The notes under the pieces: model-generated
What the model was told of the DNA's origin: nothing
Seen by the model: the letters and a program-made list of their open reading frames with translations, nothing else
Database searches by the model: none
Part shown: piece by piece, positions 53,780-64,000 of the stretch
Layout of the letters: the number at the start of each line of letters is the position of its first letter
How positions within the stretch are numbered: position 1 is the first letter of the stretch
Assembly: GCA_963585895.1 (NCBI GenBank)
Contig: OY757911.1
Coordinates: forward strand, 90,145,793-90,209,792
DNA length: 64,000 nt
Direction of reading: 5' to 3'
Origin: Sepioteuthis lessoniana
Lineage: Eukaryota > Mollusca > Cephalopoda > Myopsida > Loliginidae
Translations under genes and position numbers: made by a program

Positions 53780-54060
53780 CATCCACAGACAGACTGTTTC
53801 GTTCTATCAGAACTCTTCAGTGTGGCTAGACACGCAGGACGCTCGAAGCCGGGATCGAAACCCGTCCAACTTTACGTTAGATTAAGTCTCAGGCCTCTCG
53901 GCCACCAAGCGGACCACGTTGGCTAAGGGAATTTTTAAAGTATTTATTTAGCAACAGCAGCAGCAGCCGTTTGTTTACATTTTTTATACCCTATCGGCTA
54001 CCAGAGTGCTCAATTCTTTCGAAGAGCTTTGCATTATGCGAGCGGCGGCCGACAATTCCT
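53777..54060 (-). repeat. SINE J (tRNA-derived), copy 1
   Basis: Minus strand: tggtggccgagaggcctgag (A box), ggacgggtttcgatcccgg (perfect B box), gtctagccacactgaagagt, and 3' end tctgtctgtggatgacaata. About 120 bp upstream of the head (ggccgccgctcgcataatgc region) is also shared with copies at 59056 and 60246. Confidence 0.85.
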
Positions 54061-54099
54061 TCGCCAGTCATTCAGTCCTCATTCTTAAGTCACGCTGAC

Positions 54100-54447
54100 A
54101 GTCCGGAGTTCCTTGATTCTCTCTCTCACCATCCGTCCCTATCAACGATCGCTCTCGGCAGGTCTTCCAAACAACATCTAGTGTCTCCACAGAGAGCAAC
54201 GCTAGCACATCCATTGGAGAACGTCGCTTATGAGTTCGTCCTTCTTTCTCCGGCAATGCTCCGCATATCTTGTTCGTCTTGATTGGAGAGTTTGCGAGAT
54301 GAGAAGTAATTGGTTGTACAGCTAATGTTTTGTGGGGTGTTACTTCTAGGATTTGTTCAAAGAAACACGTAGCATTTTTGTGTTGTTCCCATCTAGCCTT
54401 TTCTCAATGCGTTTCGTTAGTTTCCATGTGGTGCATCCATAAAGTAA
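54100..54447 (-). mobile_element. LINE K2 3' fragment
   Basis: Minus strand in broken frames: TRYAEHCRRKKDELISDVL-like, then CWRCSLWRH and GRSLIGTDGERE. The 103-codon plus frame and 62-codon minus frame are partial reads of this. Ends at agttccttgattctctctct. Confidence 0.72.
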
Positions 54448-54591
54448 AAAATAAAACAAGGTATTTTTTCAGAATTTTTTCTCCATGAATGTCAACTCTA
54501 TATTGTTTGGAATTGTTCTATAGCAAAAACTAATTTCAATCACATAATTTATCTAATTTAATTTAATTCATTTATTTTTTGGCAATTCAAA

Positions 54592-54768
54592 ATGGCAGTA
54601 AATAAAACAAAGTGCTCCAGGCCTGAACAGAGGTCTGTCATCAAAGATTTGGTGGTTGAGAAGTGCAAACTATGTGAAAATAACAAAAGATTTTGTGATG
54701 TGTACGGAAAAGCATGTTTTAATAAAAAAATGTTTAGAAATTGGCTAAACATCGATTCGCCACTATGA
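54592..54768 (+). pseudogene. mariner-like transposase N-terminal fragment, second subfamily
   Basis: 58 codons from ATG 54592: RPEQRSVIKDLVVEKCKLCE, then RFCDVYGKACFNKKMFRNW, an N-terminal helix-turn-helix of the mariner/HTH_48 type. The reading then decays (YEPETKKNSSCSENTLTLQ-like phrase follows in another frame to about 54830). It is distinct from the copies at 10925, 55000 and 60577. No catalytic region remains. Confidence 0.65.
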
Positions 54769-54999
54769 GCCTGAAACAAAAAAAAACAGTTCATGCAGTG
54801 AAAACACGCTGACTCTCCAGTTCCGTGTACAGTGGTTAGTGAAGAAGGTCATCCTGACATTCTTCAGGAATATGAAAAGACCCATCACTATTTATTTCCT
54901 AGAAAAAGGTTTAACTGGAAACCATGCTAATCAACTCCTTAAACAAATTTCACTTTATTTACTGAATTACACTCTTATAAATATATATATATATATATA

Positions 55000-55888
55000 C
55001 GAGGATCATTAAATAATTTTCCAGACATTTTTCGTATGGGCACTTTTATTGATAGTACACACATGAAACTCTAGTTCCCTTCGAAGTAATCTCCTCCGGC
55101 TGCAATGCACTTGTTGTACCGTTCAAACAACTTCTGGAAGGCTCAATGGAAGTCCTTTTGTGTGAGCGTGTCAATCACCTTCGTCACAGCCTCTTTCATC
55201 TCCTCAATTCTCTCATAACGACAGCCTCTGAGCTTAGGAAATAACCAAAAGTCACAGAGAGCAAGGTCTGGACTATAGGGAGGCTGAGGAACTGTCTTGA
55301 TGCCTATCTTGCTCAAATAGTCTGTGACAAGGATGGAGTTGTGGACTGGTGCATTGTCCTGCTGGAAATGCCACTGACCCGATTTGAAGAGTGCTGGCCT
55401 CTTCCGACCGAATCTCTTCCTGAACTTCCTTAAAACCTCAACATAGTAACTCTAACCCTAACCCTAACTCTTTGGCCAATCAACTCTGGTGTTCTGACTT
55501 CCTTACTCCTCCCACACCTCTCATCATCCCTCACAGACTCCCTGCCTTCCTTGAATCTCTTATCCCACTCAAAAATTGATGCTCGATTTATGCAAGATGC
55601 TCCAAAAGCACTCTGAAGCATTCCATACGTTTCTCTGACATTTTTTCCAAGTTTAAAACACAATTTTATTGCATATCGTTCTTCTAAAGTGTCAGATTGC
55701 ATTTTTGAAATTCACCAGCTGTGACAATCAGGCTTTAGTAGGGTGTATTCCAATTGCTTCTGTAGCTGTTCCTTTGAACCTGAAATTATAAAAATTGGTC
55801 AGTCATCTCATAAGATGTATAGCAATAACATACGACAATTTCAAATGCGTGTACAAAAAAAGTCTGGAAACCTATTGAATGCACCACG
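55000..55888 (-). mobile_element. mariner deletion derivative, copy 2
   Basis: Left end cgaggatcattaaataattt, right end (reversed) cgtggtgcattcaataggtt, flanked by TA. It has the same internal deletion as copy 1, with taaccctaaccctaact at the junction (about 55452-55470). The C-terminal part (55063-55420) is readable (PPYSPDLALCDFWLFPKLRG) but has a stop. Length 889 bp. Confidence 0.9.
55430..55702 (-). pseudogene. mariner transposase N-terminal fragment, copy 2
   Basis: 90 codons; [43 protein letters not shown], then RVRVRVRV from the telomere-like repeats. One repeat unit longer than copy 1. Confidence 0.85.
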
Positions 55889-56014
55889 TATATATATAAG
55901 CTAGAAATATATACAGAGTGAGTGAGAAGTAAGTAAGTGAGTGAGTCGATAGTAATATATCATGACTATTCTTTTATATCTACCTTATATATATGTGTGT
56001 GAGTGTGTGTGTGA
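55889..56014. other. spacer with GTGA and TG microsatellites
   Basis: gtgagtgagaagtaagtaag and a TG run at 55993-56012. Confidence 0.7.
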
Positions 56015-56305
56015 GCGTTTTACCCAACCCCTCCATCTCAAGCAGGACGTGGCAGAAGGTCAATTTTTAATCGGAGTAAATCGGGTTTGAATTCCGTTTT
56101 CTTTCTCCTTGACTGGTTACCACGCCAAGGTTAAAAAACTCAGTCTGCCATACTATTTACCCATAACTGGGGGAGAATTGCTGGATTCATACTTTACCCG
56201 GGGATATCAACGGTAAGTGCGATGTCAACAGCCTCGTCCAGAATTTGAACCCAGGTCCCCGAGTCCATTTTCTACGACGATAACTGTTACGCCACGTGTG
56301 TTTTC
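56015..56305 (-). repeat. SINE B, near full length
   Basis: Reversed 3' end (cccaacccctccatctcaag), gtcaatttttaatcggagt, head with gcgtaacagttatcgtcgta (A box) and gggttcaaattctgg (B box). No clear target duplication. Confidence 0.88.
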
Positions 56306-56638
56306 CTCTGTGTGCGTGCCCGGAAGATTTAAACAAGAGGTGTTTACGAGATATTATGAAGATCATGTTGAGGTCCTATATACCGGACGTAGAGGAGTGG
56401 TCACAAGCTAATGCATCCAGTGTTTTCTCCATGATTATGAAACAGCGATTTAGATGACCAGGTCATTCATTTTAGAAAGACCGATTTGAATCTTAAGAAA
56501 ACCTTCATCATTTACAGAAACATAAAAAAGAACACTGATGCACATTTGACTTTTGGTAATGATTCGTTTCTTGTAAATTACAGTGCGAGCCAAAAAAAAA
56601 AGGCGGGTTTTTACATCGAATTTGCAATACAAAGAATT
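56306..56638. other. unassigned stretch
   Basis: No feature recognised. Confidence 0.4.
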
Positions 56639-56745
56639 GGCACTTCGTGAGGTGGAATGGTTAGCAAGTTAGTTTAACAGACAATTACTAGTAGGTTTGA
56701 TCCCTCCTGAGTACCACAAACTACTGGCCTTGTGCCACATTAGGC
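56639..56745 (+). repeat. SINE E tRNA-like head, copy 2
   Basis: gtgaggtggaatggttagca (A box), gtaggtttgatccctcctga (B box), then gtaccacaaactactggcct. Resembles 24003-24100. Confidence 0.6.
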
Positions 56746-56749
56746 TAAC

Positions 56750-58395
56750 CAACAACAATTAGTATCACCGTCACCTTTATGTTCAAGTGTTTTTTTTTCA
56801 ACTCTTTGACAAAATCCAAGTATTTCTCTGTCTTTTCGCTTTCTTTTATTTTCGTTCACTGGAACGGCAAAATCCATTCCATGACTAATTTTTTTCCTTG
56901 CTGATTAATATTAGGTCTGGCCTTCGGGTTGAGATTCAGTGATCTGTTTATAAATCAAAATCCCATAGAATTTGATGGGTATAATTTTCTATGACATATT
57001 CTAACTTGTGCATATACCATTTAGTAGTAAGGTCAAATTTTAATCTCAAGCTCAATTCCCAATGAATCACGTTTTCCATCCAGTCTTGCCTAGTCTTGTA
57101 TTCCTTTTGTGCCAGTTTGCTGCTTCCTCTTATTATGTGAATAACCGTATCTTCTTCTTCTTCTTCTTCTTCTTCTTCTTCTTCTTCTTCTTCTTCTTCT
57201 TCTTCTTCTTCTTCTTCTTCTTCTTCTTCTTCTTCTTCTTTATCGCTCCATAACCAAATTTTTTTTGCAGTGCATTATCAATTTTCACTTTGATATATTA
57301 TTATTTTACTCCTTGAGAATTTTTCACACCATTGATGATCTTTCATTAGAGTCTGAGTGACAGCAAGTTTTCTGAGGTCTCCAGGACTTTTCTGTATATT
57401 CTAGCTGATCTCTATAATACTGTGGTCTGTATGGTTTCGATTCTCCCTCAGATTTCTAATTACTCCAGTCTTTTTTCCAAGCCTTTAGGAACAGTTCCGA
57501 ACGTACCAATTACAATTAGTATCACCGTCAAGCTAATATCTGACAGCTTTTTTAGTTCTCTGGCGAGGTCGAAGCATTTGTCTATCTTTTTGCTTTCTTT
57601 TATTTTCACTCTGTGGTCCGCCGGAACGATAAAATCCACAGGACGTCATTTTTTTATATAAATTAAAACTAGGTCGAGTCTTCTGGCCGGAATTATGTGA
57701 TCCGTTTGTATCTCAAAATCTCAGAGACTCTAATGTGTCTCATTCTCCAGGGAAGATTCTGGTTTGTACGTTTTTTATTTGGTAGTATGGTCAAATTTTA
57801 ATCACTTGCACAATACCCAGGTGACCACCTTTCTCACTCAGTCGTGTCTAGTCTTATAGTCTCTTTTTGAGTTTTTCACATCAGCGTCAGCTGATGGTTT
57901 TTCACTGGAGTTTGAGTGACAGCAAGTCTCCTCAAGTCTCCAGGACTCTTCTCAGTATCCTGGTCGTCTTCAATACTGCTGTCGTATAGATGGTCTCCAC
58001 TCGTCCGCCAACTTCCAAATCCTCCAGGCCCTTTAGTACTCCTTTAGTTACTGTGCCAAAAGCACCAATCATAATTAGTACAATGGTCACTTTCATGTTC
58101 CATAGTTTTTTCTATTCTCTAGCAAGTTTGAGGTACTTATCCTTCTTTTCACATTCTTTCAGTTTTATTCTGCTGTCAACCGGGACAGCAAAGTCGACAA
58201 TTTTGCAAATTTTCTTTTATTATTATTATCATTATTATTCCTTTTTACGTTCTTCACACCAGCGTTAGCTGATGGTTTCTCACAGGAGTGGCAGCAAGTC
58301 TCCTCAAGTCTCCAGGACTCTTCTCGGTATTCTGGCCGATCACAACAATGCTGTAGTTTCGATGGTCTCCACTCGTCTTCTTATTTCCAATCAAA
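56750..58395 (-). mobile_element. reversed array of Dong-like LINE 3' ends
   Basis: At least four pieces, all reversed: 56750-57290 (coding C-terminus plus (TTC)n), 57291-57871 (3' UTR from tattattattttactccttg through coding end), 57872-58240 (gagtttttcacatcagcgtc …) and 58241-58395 (tacgttcttcacaccagcg …). Each new piece starts with the LINE 3' end against the truncated 5' end of its neighbour. TAA-type runs lie at 57288-57302 and 58214-58242. Frames here are shadows. Confidence 0.82.
57149..57240. repeat. (TTC)n microsatellite
   Basis: About 30 pure TTC units inside the LINE coding remnant; explains a poly-Phe frame. Confidence 0.97.
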
Positions 58396-58680
58396 TACAT
58401 TTTTTGGTAGTATTTCTTTTATCCAAAATTCAGTGGCTTTCTATCGTAACTACTTACGTTAGGATGTCAAACTCTTTTTTTACAGCATTAGGTTGAATTA
58501 GATGAAGGTCAATTTTACATGTAAATATATAATAAGATCAGGCATTATTTTCCCAAATACCAACAAATTTTATTTAATCTACTGGTGATAAATATAGTCA
58601 AAAAATAAAATTGGTTATTCCTAATTATAATTTTATGATAAAATAATGTTTTTAAAAATATGATTTTCAAATAAACCCTA
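58396..58680. other. unassigned stretch
   Basis: AT-rich, nothing recognised. Confidence 0.4.
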
Positions 58681-58912
58681 TTATTGGCTTAATGGGTAGA
58701 GTGTTCGCTAATGGTCCGGGAGACCGGGGTTCAATCCCTGGCCGAGTCATACCAAAGACTCAGAAAATGGTACTTGATGTTACTTGGCTAGACACTCAGC
58801 ATTATAAAGTAAGGATCAAAGGTAAATTAGAGCAATCCAGTGTGGTAGCTATTGAAAAGGGAGCCTTTGGGTCACCCTCAACTCAGGTCGGCAACTTTAC
58901 TTTTATTTATGT
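58681..58912 (+). repeat. SINE D, full length with good promoter boxes
   Basis: attggcttaatgggtagagt (A box), accggggttcaatccctgg (perfect B box), ataccaaagactcagaaaat, gacactcagcattataaagt, tagctattgaaaagggagcc, and ggtcggcaactttactttta. A short deletion removes the gtgtagg segment. Confidence 0.9.
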
Positions 58913-59055
58913 TAAAAACAACCACAAATTTTCAACAAAACATCAGAAGTACATTCTCACGTCGCTCCAGGTAGAAATATAATTTTTTGTAAATTATTCC
59001 GTAATTTATACGAATGTCACAAATCTTAAACAGTATATATATATATATATATATA
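58913..59055. other. spacer ending in (TA)n
   Basis: TA run 59034-59055; no gene. Confidence 0.6.
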
Positions 59056-59372
59056 CCCCTACCCCCGTGGGGTTGAGTTCTCTGGCGAAGAAGTAATCGT
59101 GTTGCCATTAGTGTCTACTGCAAGCCTCTTCGTAGTTGAATTGAGGTCTCGGCAACCGTTGAACGGATGTATGTAAACAACAGTAATTGTGATTCATAAC
59201 CGTTTAAATTTACTTCGCAGCTAATATCTCCTCATGACTGAATGGTTAGAAGCTTTGGTTTGACGTTTGAGTCAACCGGGTTTCGATCCCAGCTACGGGA
59301 AGATACTGTCTAGCCACACTGATGAGTTCTGATAGAACGAAACAGATCTGTCTGTGGATGACTATAGATATA
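59056..59372 (+). repeat. SINE J, copy 2
   Basis: Head ctcatgactgaatggttaga (A box), ccgggtttcgatcccagc (perfect B box), gtctagccacactgatgagt, ctgatagaacgaaacagat and ctgtctgtggatgactata at the end. About 165 bp precede the head. Confidence 0.85.
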
Positions 59373-59447
59373 TTATAAAACATAGAGTATGGGTAATTTT
59401 GATTATATATATATGTCTGTGTCTGTACTGTTGTAGGTCCAAAGAGA
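59373..59447. other. spacer
   Basis: Nothing recognised. Confidence 0.4.
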
Positions 59448-59629
59448 GAAAGAAATATTTTAGGTCCACGAAGAGATTTGTATTTTTTTACGATTTATTT
59501 ATTTATTTCGTTTTCAAGCGAACACTCTACCATTAGATATCAGTTGTTCAGTGGTAGAATGTTCGCCTGAGAAAAAAAAAAACAAAAAAAAAACAGATAA
59601 ATCCTAAAAAATACAAATGTCTTCGTTGC
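59448..59629. repeat. palindrome with tRNA-Gly-like 5' halves
   Basis: Two ~85-bp arms meet at gatatc (59536-59541). The right arm reads ttgttcagtggtagaatgtt then cgcctgag, matching the 5' half of eukaryotic tRNA-Gly, followed by an A-rich tract and ataaatcctaaaaaatacaa. The left arm is its diverged reverse complement. The 3' half of the tRNA is absent, so no functional tRNA. Confidence 0.75.
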
Positions 59630-59870
59630 CCTACTCATTTTAAAAATGTATACATAATCAAAATTATAGACCCTAGAAGTTTGTTATTAATATATAATTA
59701 TATTTTATGCTATAATATTTTTATTTTTATGTTAAAAATATTTTTTTTTAGTTTTATATCACTTCTTTATATGTAAAATCTTTTCTTATGGTTCATTAGA
59801 ACCGAAATCTTATATCGTTGACTTTCTTTTACATTAAATTCTTCTCTTGGGATGATCTTGTTTTTCAATT

Positions 59871-59872
<2 letters not shown>
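59630..59872. other. unassigned AT-rich stretch
   Basis: Nothing recognised. Confidence 0.4.

Positions 59873-59938
<66 letters not shown>
59873..59938. repeat. (CT)n microsatellite
   Basis: Pure run. Confidence 0.97.
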
Positions 59939-59941
<3 letters not shown>

Positions 59942-60049
59942 AGATAAAACATTAATCAATAATTGTACTATTCTATTGATGGGCGGATTAACTGGAAAGT
60001 TGGCAATGTTTATATAAAGAATGCATCATTTGAATATTTTCTTTTTCAC

Positions 60050-60052
<3 letters not shown>

Positions 60053-60104
<52 letters not shown>
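60053..60104. repeat. (TA)n microsatellite
   Basis: Pure run. Confidence 0.97.
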
Positions 60105-60108
<4 letters not shown>

Positions 60109-60245
60109 CACAAACTTTAACAAAATACCTATGCAAATAATATGGTATATCTCGTAATTATGTATTATATTAATTGCATTCAATTGTTTTTTGGGTGAGG
60201 TTGAAAATATGGATTCAAAATTCAGTAATATGTATATGTATATAT

Positions 60246-60518
60246 TGTTATCCACAGACAGACTGTTTCGTTGTATTAAAACACTTCAGTGTGGCTAGAC
60301 ACGAAATACGCTTTTAGCTGGGATCAAAACCCACCTAACTTAACACTTGATATTTCGACGGCATATATCAGTTCAGGAATTATAACGCATATATATTAGC
60401 TTTCATTTGTTTATATTTTGTGCTATCGGATACCAGAATGCTCAATTCGTTAGAAGAGCTTTGCATTACGCGAGTGGCAGCCGTTAATATCTTTACCTGA
60501 GTGCTCAACCACTGGAAG

Positions 60519-60520
<2 letters not shown>
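60246..60520 (-). repeat. SINE J, copy 3
   Basis: gttatccacagacagactgt, ttcgttgtattaaaacactt and cagtgtggctagacacgaaa are the reversed 3' half, gctgggatcaaaacccacc the B box. The shared upstream part (gaccgctatcggatacc-like, aagagctttgcattacgcga) follows. TA tracts on both sides. Confidence 0.82.
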
Positions 60521-61494
<974 letters not shown>

Positions 61495-61825
61495 GCAAGA
61501 TTTTATGTCTATATTTACTTCAGCTTCAACCAATAGAGCAAGTTAATGCAATTATTATGGTACATAATTACAAGTCAGGAATTAAACGAATAACCCATTC
61601 CATTTAAAATTTATAATCAAATGATAAAACAAAACATACAACTCATGGTATATTTGTTATCTAATGCATAAGCTGACATTAAGCTTTAAACAGTTGCCTC
61701 CCTTGTACTACTTGGTAATTTTTAAAAGTTAGTTTATTCGATTATAATAGAAAGAACATTTGCTTACTAAAATAAAGTCAGTTTTACTCTTAGCTTCTGA
61801 GCTATTTTAAGATATTGATGTGCCA
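61495..61825. other. unassigned stretch
   Basis: AT-rich, nothing recognised. Confidence 0.4.
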
Positions 61826-61827
61826 TA

Positions 61828-62697
61828 CGAGATGTGTCTGAAAAGTAACGGGACTTGCGTCACAATCAATTTATTTCAATTACAAACAACAAACTACATG
61901 GTTTCCACTTCTAAGTAATACACTTTGAGTCTAATACACATTCACACCTTTCTCTGTCACGCTTCTATGCACTATTAGAAGGATTCTTCTGGGAAGTCCC
62001 TTAGCTCCATCGTTGCGATCCTCTTGATGGCCTCCATACCTTCAAAATGGGTCCCCTTAATGATCCCTTTGAGCTTGGGAAAATGAAAAAAATACGCTAA
62101 GTAAAATCATGGGAATAAGGAGATTGTTCCCGTATGACGATGTTACTCTAGGCTAGGAATTGCCGGATGCTCAATGCGTTGTAAGCGAGTGAATTATTGT
62201 GGTGAAGCAGGCACGATTTGTCCTGCCACAACTATCGTCTCTTCTCGCACACTGAGCCATATATACGCCTCAGAATCTTCTTGTAGACTTGTTGATTGAT
62301 CGTCTAGCTTTGTGGCAAGAATTAGCAGTGAACAACGCTCCTCACATCGAAGAACTTGATCAACACGACTTTGACACGTGTGCACGACATGGTGTTATCT
62401 CCATACACTTACTGAAGCATTTCAAGTGCTTCTGACGGAGTTTTCCCGAACTGGACCCAAAATTTCAGATTTACTCGTTGCTTGGTGTTTATCGTTCGTT
62501 CCTCAGTTTTCATTGCTGAATGAGCTGAAAAAGGCGAAAAGAAAATCACGAGAGAAAAAAATGCGATGGTTGTGGAAAGCTAAGATTACAGTTATGTATT
62601 TCCAAGATATCATGTTCGATGATAACACAAGCCGCGTATCCTTGTTTCGCCACATGGCTCACACTGCCCACCCAGTTCCGTTACTGTCTAGATAGTC
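61828..62697 (-). mobile_element. mariner-type element, a different family, decayed
   Basis: Left end after TA: cgagatgtgtctgaaaagta then acgggact. Right end reversed: ggactatctagacagtaacg then gaact. Minus-strand remnants: EETIVVAGQIVPASPQ (62194-62385), the position of the second catalytic aspartate, then FSKLKGIIKGTHFEGMEAIK and RIATMELRDFPEESF near 61985-62085. The SPDLAP aspartate motif is destroyed. About 870 bp, so internally deleted. Confidence 0.75.
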
Positions 62698-63542
62698 CAT
62701 CATATAACAATTTCCATGATCTCATAACCAGATTAAAACATATACTTAAGGTCGGGCTTAGAAATAAGCATTTTATTTTTACAACAATAACAACAACAAC
62801 AACAACAGATATTATGTACAAAGATATATATATCAAGTACTTGATTCATTGATGCTAACAAAAATGGATAATTCTGGTTGAAGTGAATAAAATAAAAATA
62901 GATCAAATCGAATTGAATACACGGACAAAAATTTTTCTAAAATTCTTAATGCAAGGGAGATAACTCATACATTATCACTAAAGGCCATCTTTCAAATCAC
63001 CCTAACTAACGCGATCTTCAAAATTGAAAAGAGACAGATTTATCATTTCCTCACAGTTGTTCCTCAAGATTACTAAACAAAATAATTTCAGTATTCAAGA
63101 AAAATACCAATTAAATATTTAACCAGATCATTTAAAAAATTTTTTTTTTTTTTTAGCTGAAACGATATTAATACTTGATTATTTTTTCTTTCATTGTATT
63201 ATTCTTACATTTTATTGAAACTCTCAGGTTACTTCTACAACAATAAGATAATCTTAAGCAACATAGATTAGAAATAAAGAAGTAGCCTTTGACAAAGTTC
63301 GAACCTGTGTTTATCATCCCTGGAAGGAATTGACTGACAACAGGATAAGGGGAAATGTAGCTATATAACTATCTTTGGATTATGTCAACATGTAAGCTTC
63401 ATGATTTTTTTTCTTTTGCATTAGGGAGAGTTTCATGAATTATCTATCAACCTTCAGACTCTTTTAATCGTTTTAATCACAGCATAGATATGATTCTGTC
63501 TCTATCTCTGTCTACCTGTCCGTCTCATATATTGTGTATATT

Positions 63543-63546
<4 letters not shown>
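62698..63546. other. unassigned stretch with (AAC)n
   Basis: (AAC)n at about 62784-62806; T-rich run at 63138-63155. No gene. Confidence 0.45.

Positions 63547-63634
<88 letters not shown>
63547..63634. repeat. (TA)n microsatellite
   Basis: Among the longest TA runs in the window. Confidence 0.97.
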
Positions 63635-63637
<3 letters not shown>

Positions 63638-63697
63638 CTAAGAAAAAAAAAATATATATAGGTCGAAAAAAATGTATAGATCGTTTATATGTAAAAT

Positions 63698-63872
63698 TAA
63701 AGTCGGCGAACTTTGTCTAGGGTGACCCGAAGGCTCCTTTTTCAATTGCTACCACACCAAGGTGTAGGAGAGGCCACTACTCTAATTCCAGGATTGCTCC
63801 ACTTTACCCTTGATCCTTACCTTATAATGCTGAGTGTTAAGCAAGGCAACGTCTCCCAGACCATTGCCGATG
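63698..63872 (-). repeat. SINE D, truncated head
   Basis: Reversed 3' end (aagtcggcgaactttgtcta), gaaggctcctttttcaattg, aagtggagcaatcctgg-type segment, and ttgcttaacactcagcatta. Only a scrap of the head (catcggcaatggtctgggag) remains. Confidence 0.82.
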
Positions 63873-63925
63873 GGAACATGGGATAAATCTTAAAGCTTTG
63901 TAAAAAAATAATTTTTATGTCTCAT

Positions 63926-64000
63926 CAACCGAAAAGGATATCGACACGCGACTAGCAGAAGCATGGACAGCTACCGATAGATTATCGGTCATATGGAAGT
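63926..64000 (+). mobile_element. LINE K2, start of a piece leaving the window
   Basis: Reads SSTEKDIDTRLAEAWTATDR then LSVIWK, the same segment that opens the piece at 27036. Continues beyond the window. Confidence 0.7.

Noticed and set aside
53558-53885. Small frames with long isoleucine/tyrosine repeats
   Set aside because: Translations of (TA)n; the same holds at 47582, 48433, 60046, 60380 and 63490.
57062-57253. Protein with a long phenylalanine tract
   Set aside because: Encoded by a (TTC)n microsatellite within a dead LINE.
59542-59570. Functional tRNA-Gly gene
   Set aside because: Only the 5' half is present, followed by an A-rich tract.

Overview
This window is metazoan nuclear DNA with no recognisable host gene. 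It is AT-rich and packed with dispersed repeats: tRNA-derived SINEs, 5'-truncated non-LTR retrotransposons, decayed mariner/Tc1/hAT DNA transposons, and long (TA)n, (CA)n, (CT)n and (TTC)n tracts. Almost every open frame is a shadow of a repeat or microsatellite, or a broken transposon gene. The repeat mix (many SINE families, RLE-type and RTE/Jockey-like LINEs, TTAGGG-type telomere-like motifs inside a mariner) suits a large invertebrate genome. A mollusc such as a cephalopod is my guess, but the sequence does not prove it. Letter names for families (SINE A to J, family F, LINE K) are local to this annotation.

Layout. 1-3.6 kb: a 65-bp satellite, SINEs A and B, and a two-headed SINE C. 3.7-9.7 kb: three head-to-tail 5'-truncated copies of a Dong/R4-like RLE LINE, one holding a SINE C with perfect 12-bp target duplications and one holding a reversed LINE K. 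10.6-12.6 kb: microsatellites around a deleted mariner, then SINE D. 12.6-21.3 kb: LINE K, SINE chimeras, a 50-bp minisatellite, a Tc1-type transposon end, a SINE B cluster and a SINE C2. 22.5-28.6 kb: a dead Tc1 transposase split by SINE A, a full SINE C, a hAT-like element with 8-bp target duplications, and a C2 split by LINE K. 28.9-38.4 kb: family F, several SINE C, LINE fragments, SINE G and SINE B. 38.5-48.3 kb: LINE K, a less AT-rich block that is the best place to look for a host gene, SINEs A/B/D/G, more family F, and two long foldbacks. 48.5-54.5 kb: LINE K and a 2.5-kb LINE with RT, RNase H and a zinc knuckle. 54.6-62.7 kb: four mariner-type remnants, a reversed array of Dong-like 3' ends, SINEs B/D/E/J and a tRNA-Gly-like palindrome. 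63.5-64 kb: a long (TA)n, SINE D, and a LINE K that runs off the window.

The most notable system is SINE C. It is a composite retroposon of about 0.5-1.05 kb with a fixed 5' end starting at an A-box-like TAGCTCAG/TTGCCCAG, a roughly 210-bp head, a variable array of degenerate roughly 60-bp units, and a 3' tail ending in (AAACC)n. At least eight copies have roughly 12-bp target duplications. The same tail ends the unrelated tRNA-headed SINE A, which points to one shared LINE partner. Also notable: a mariner deletion derivative in three copies, each carrying telomere-like (TTAGGG)n exactly at its deletion junction; Dong-like LINE arrays with (TAA)n at several junctions; and several long foldbacks.
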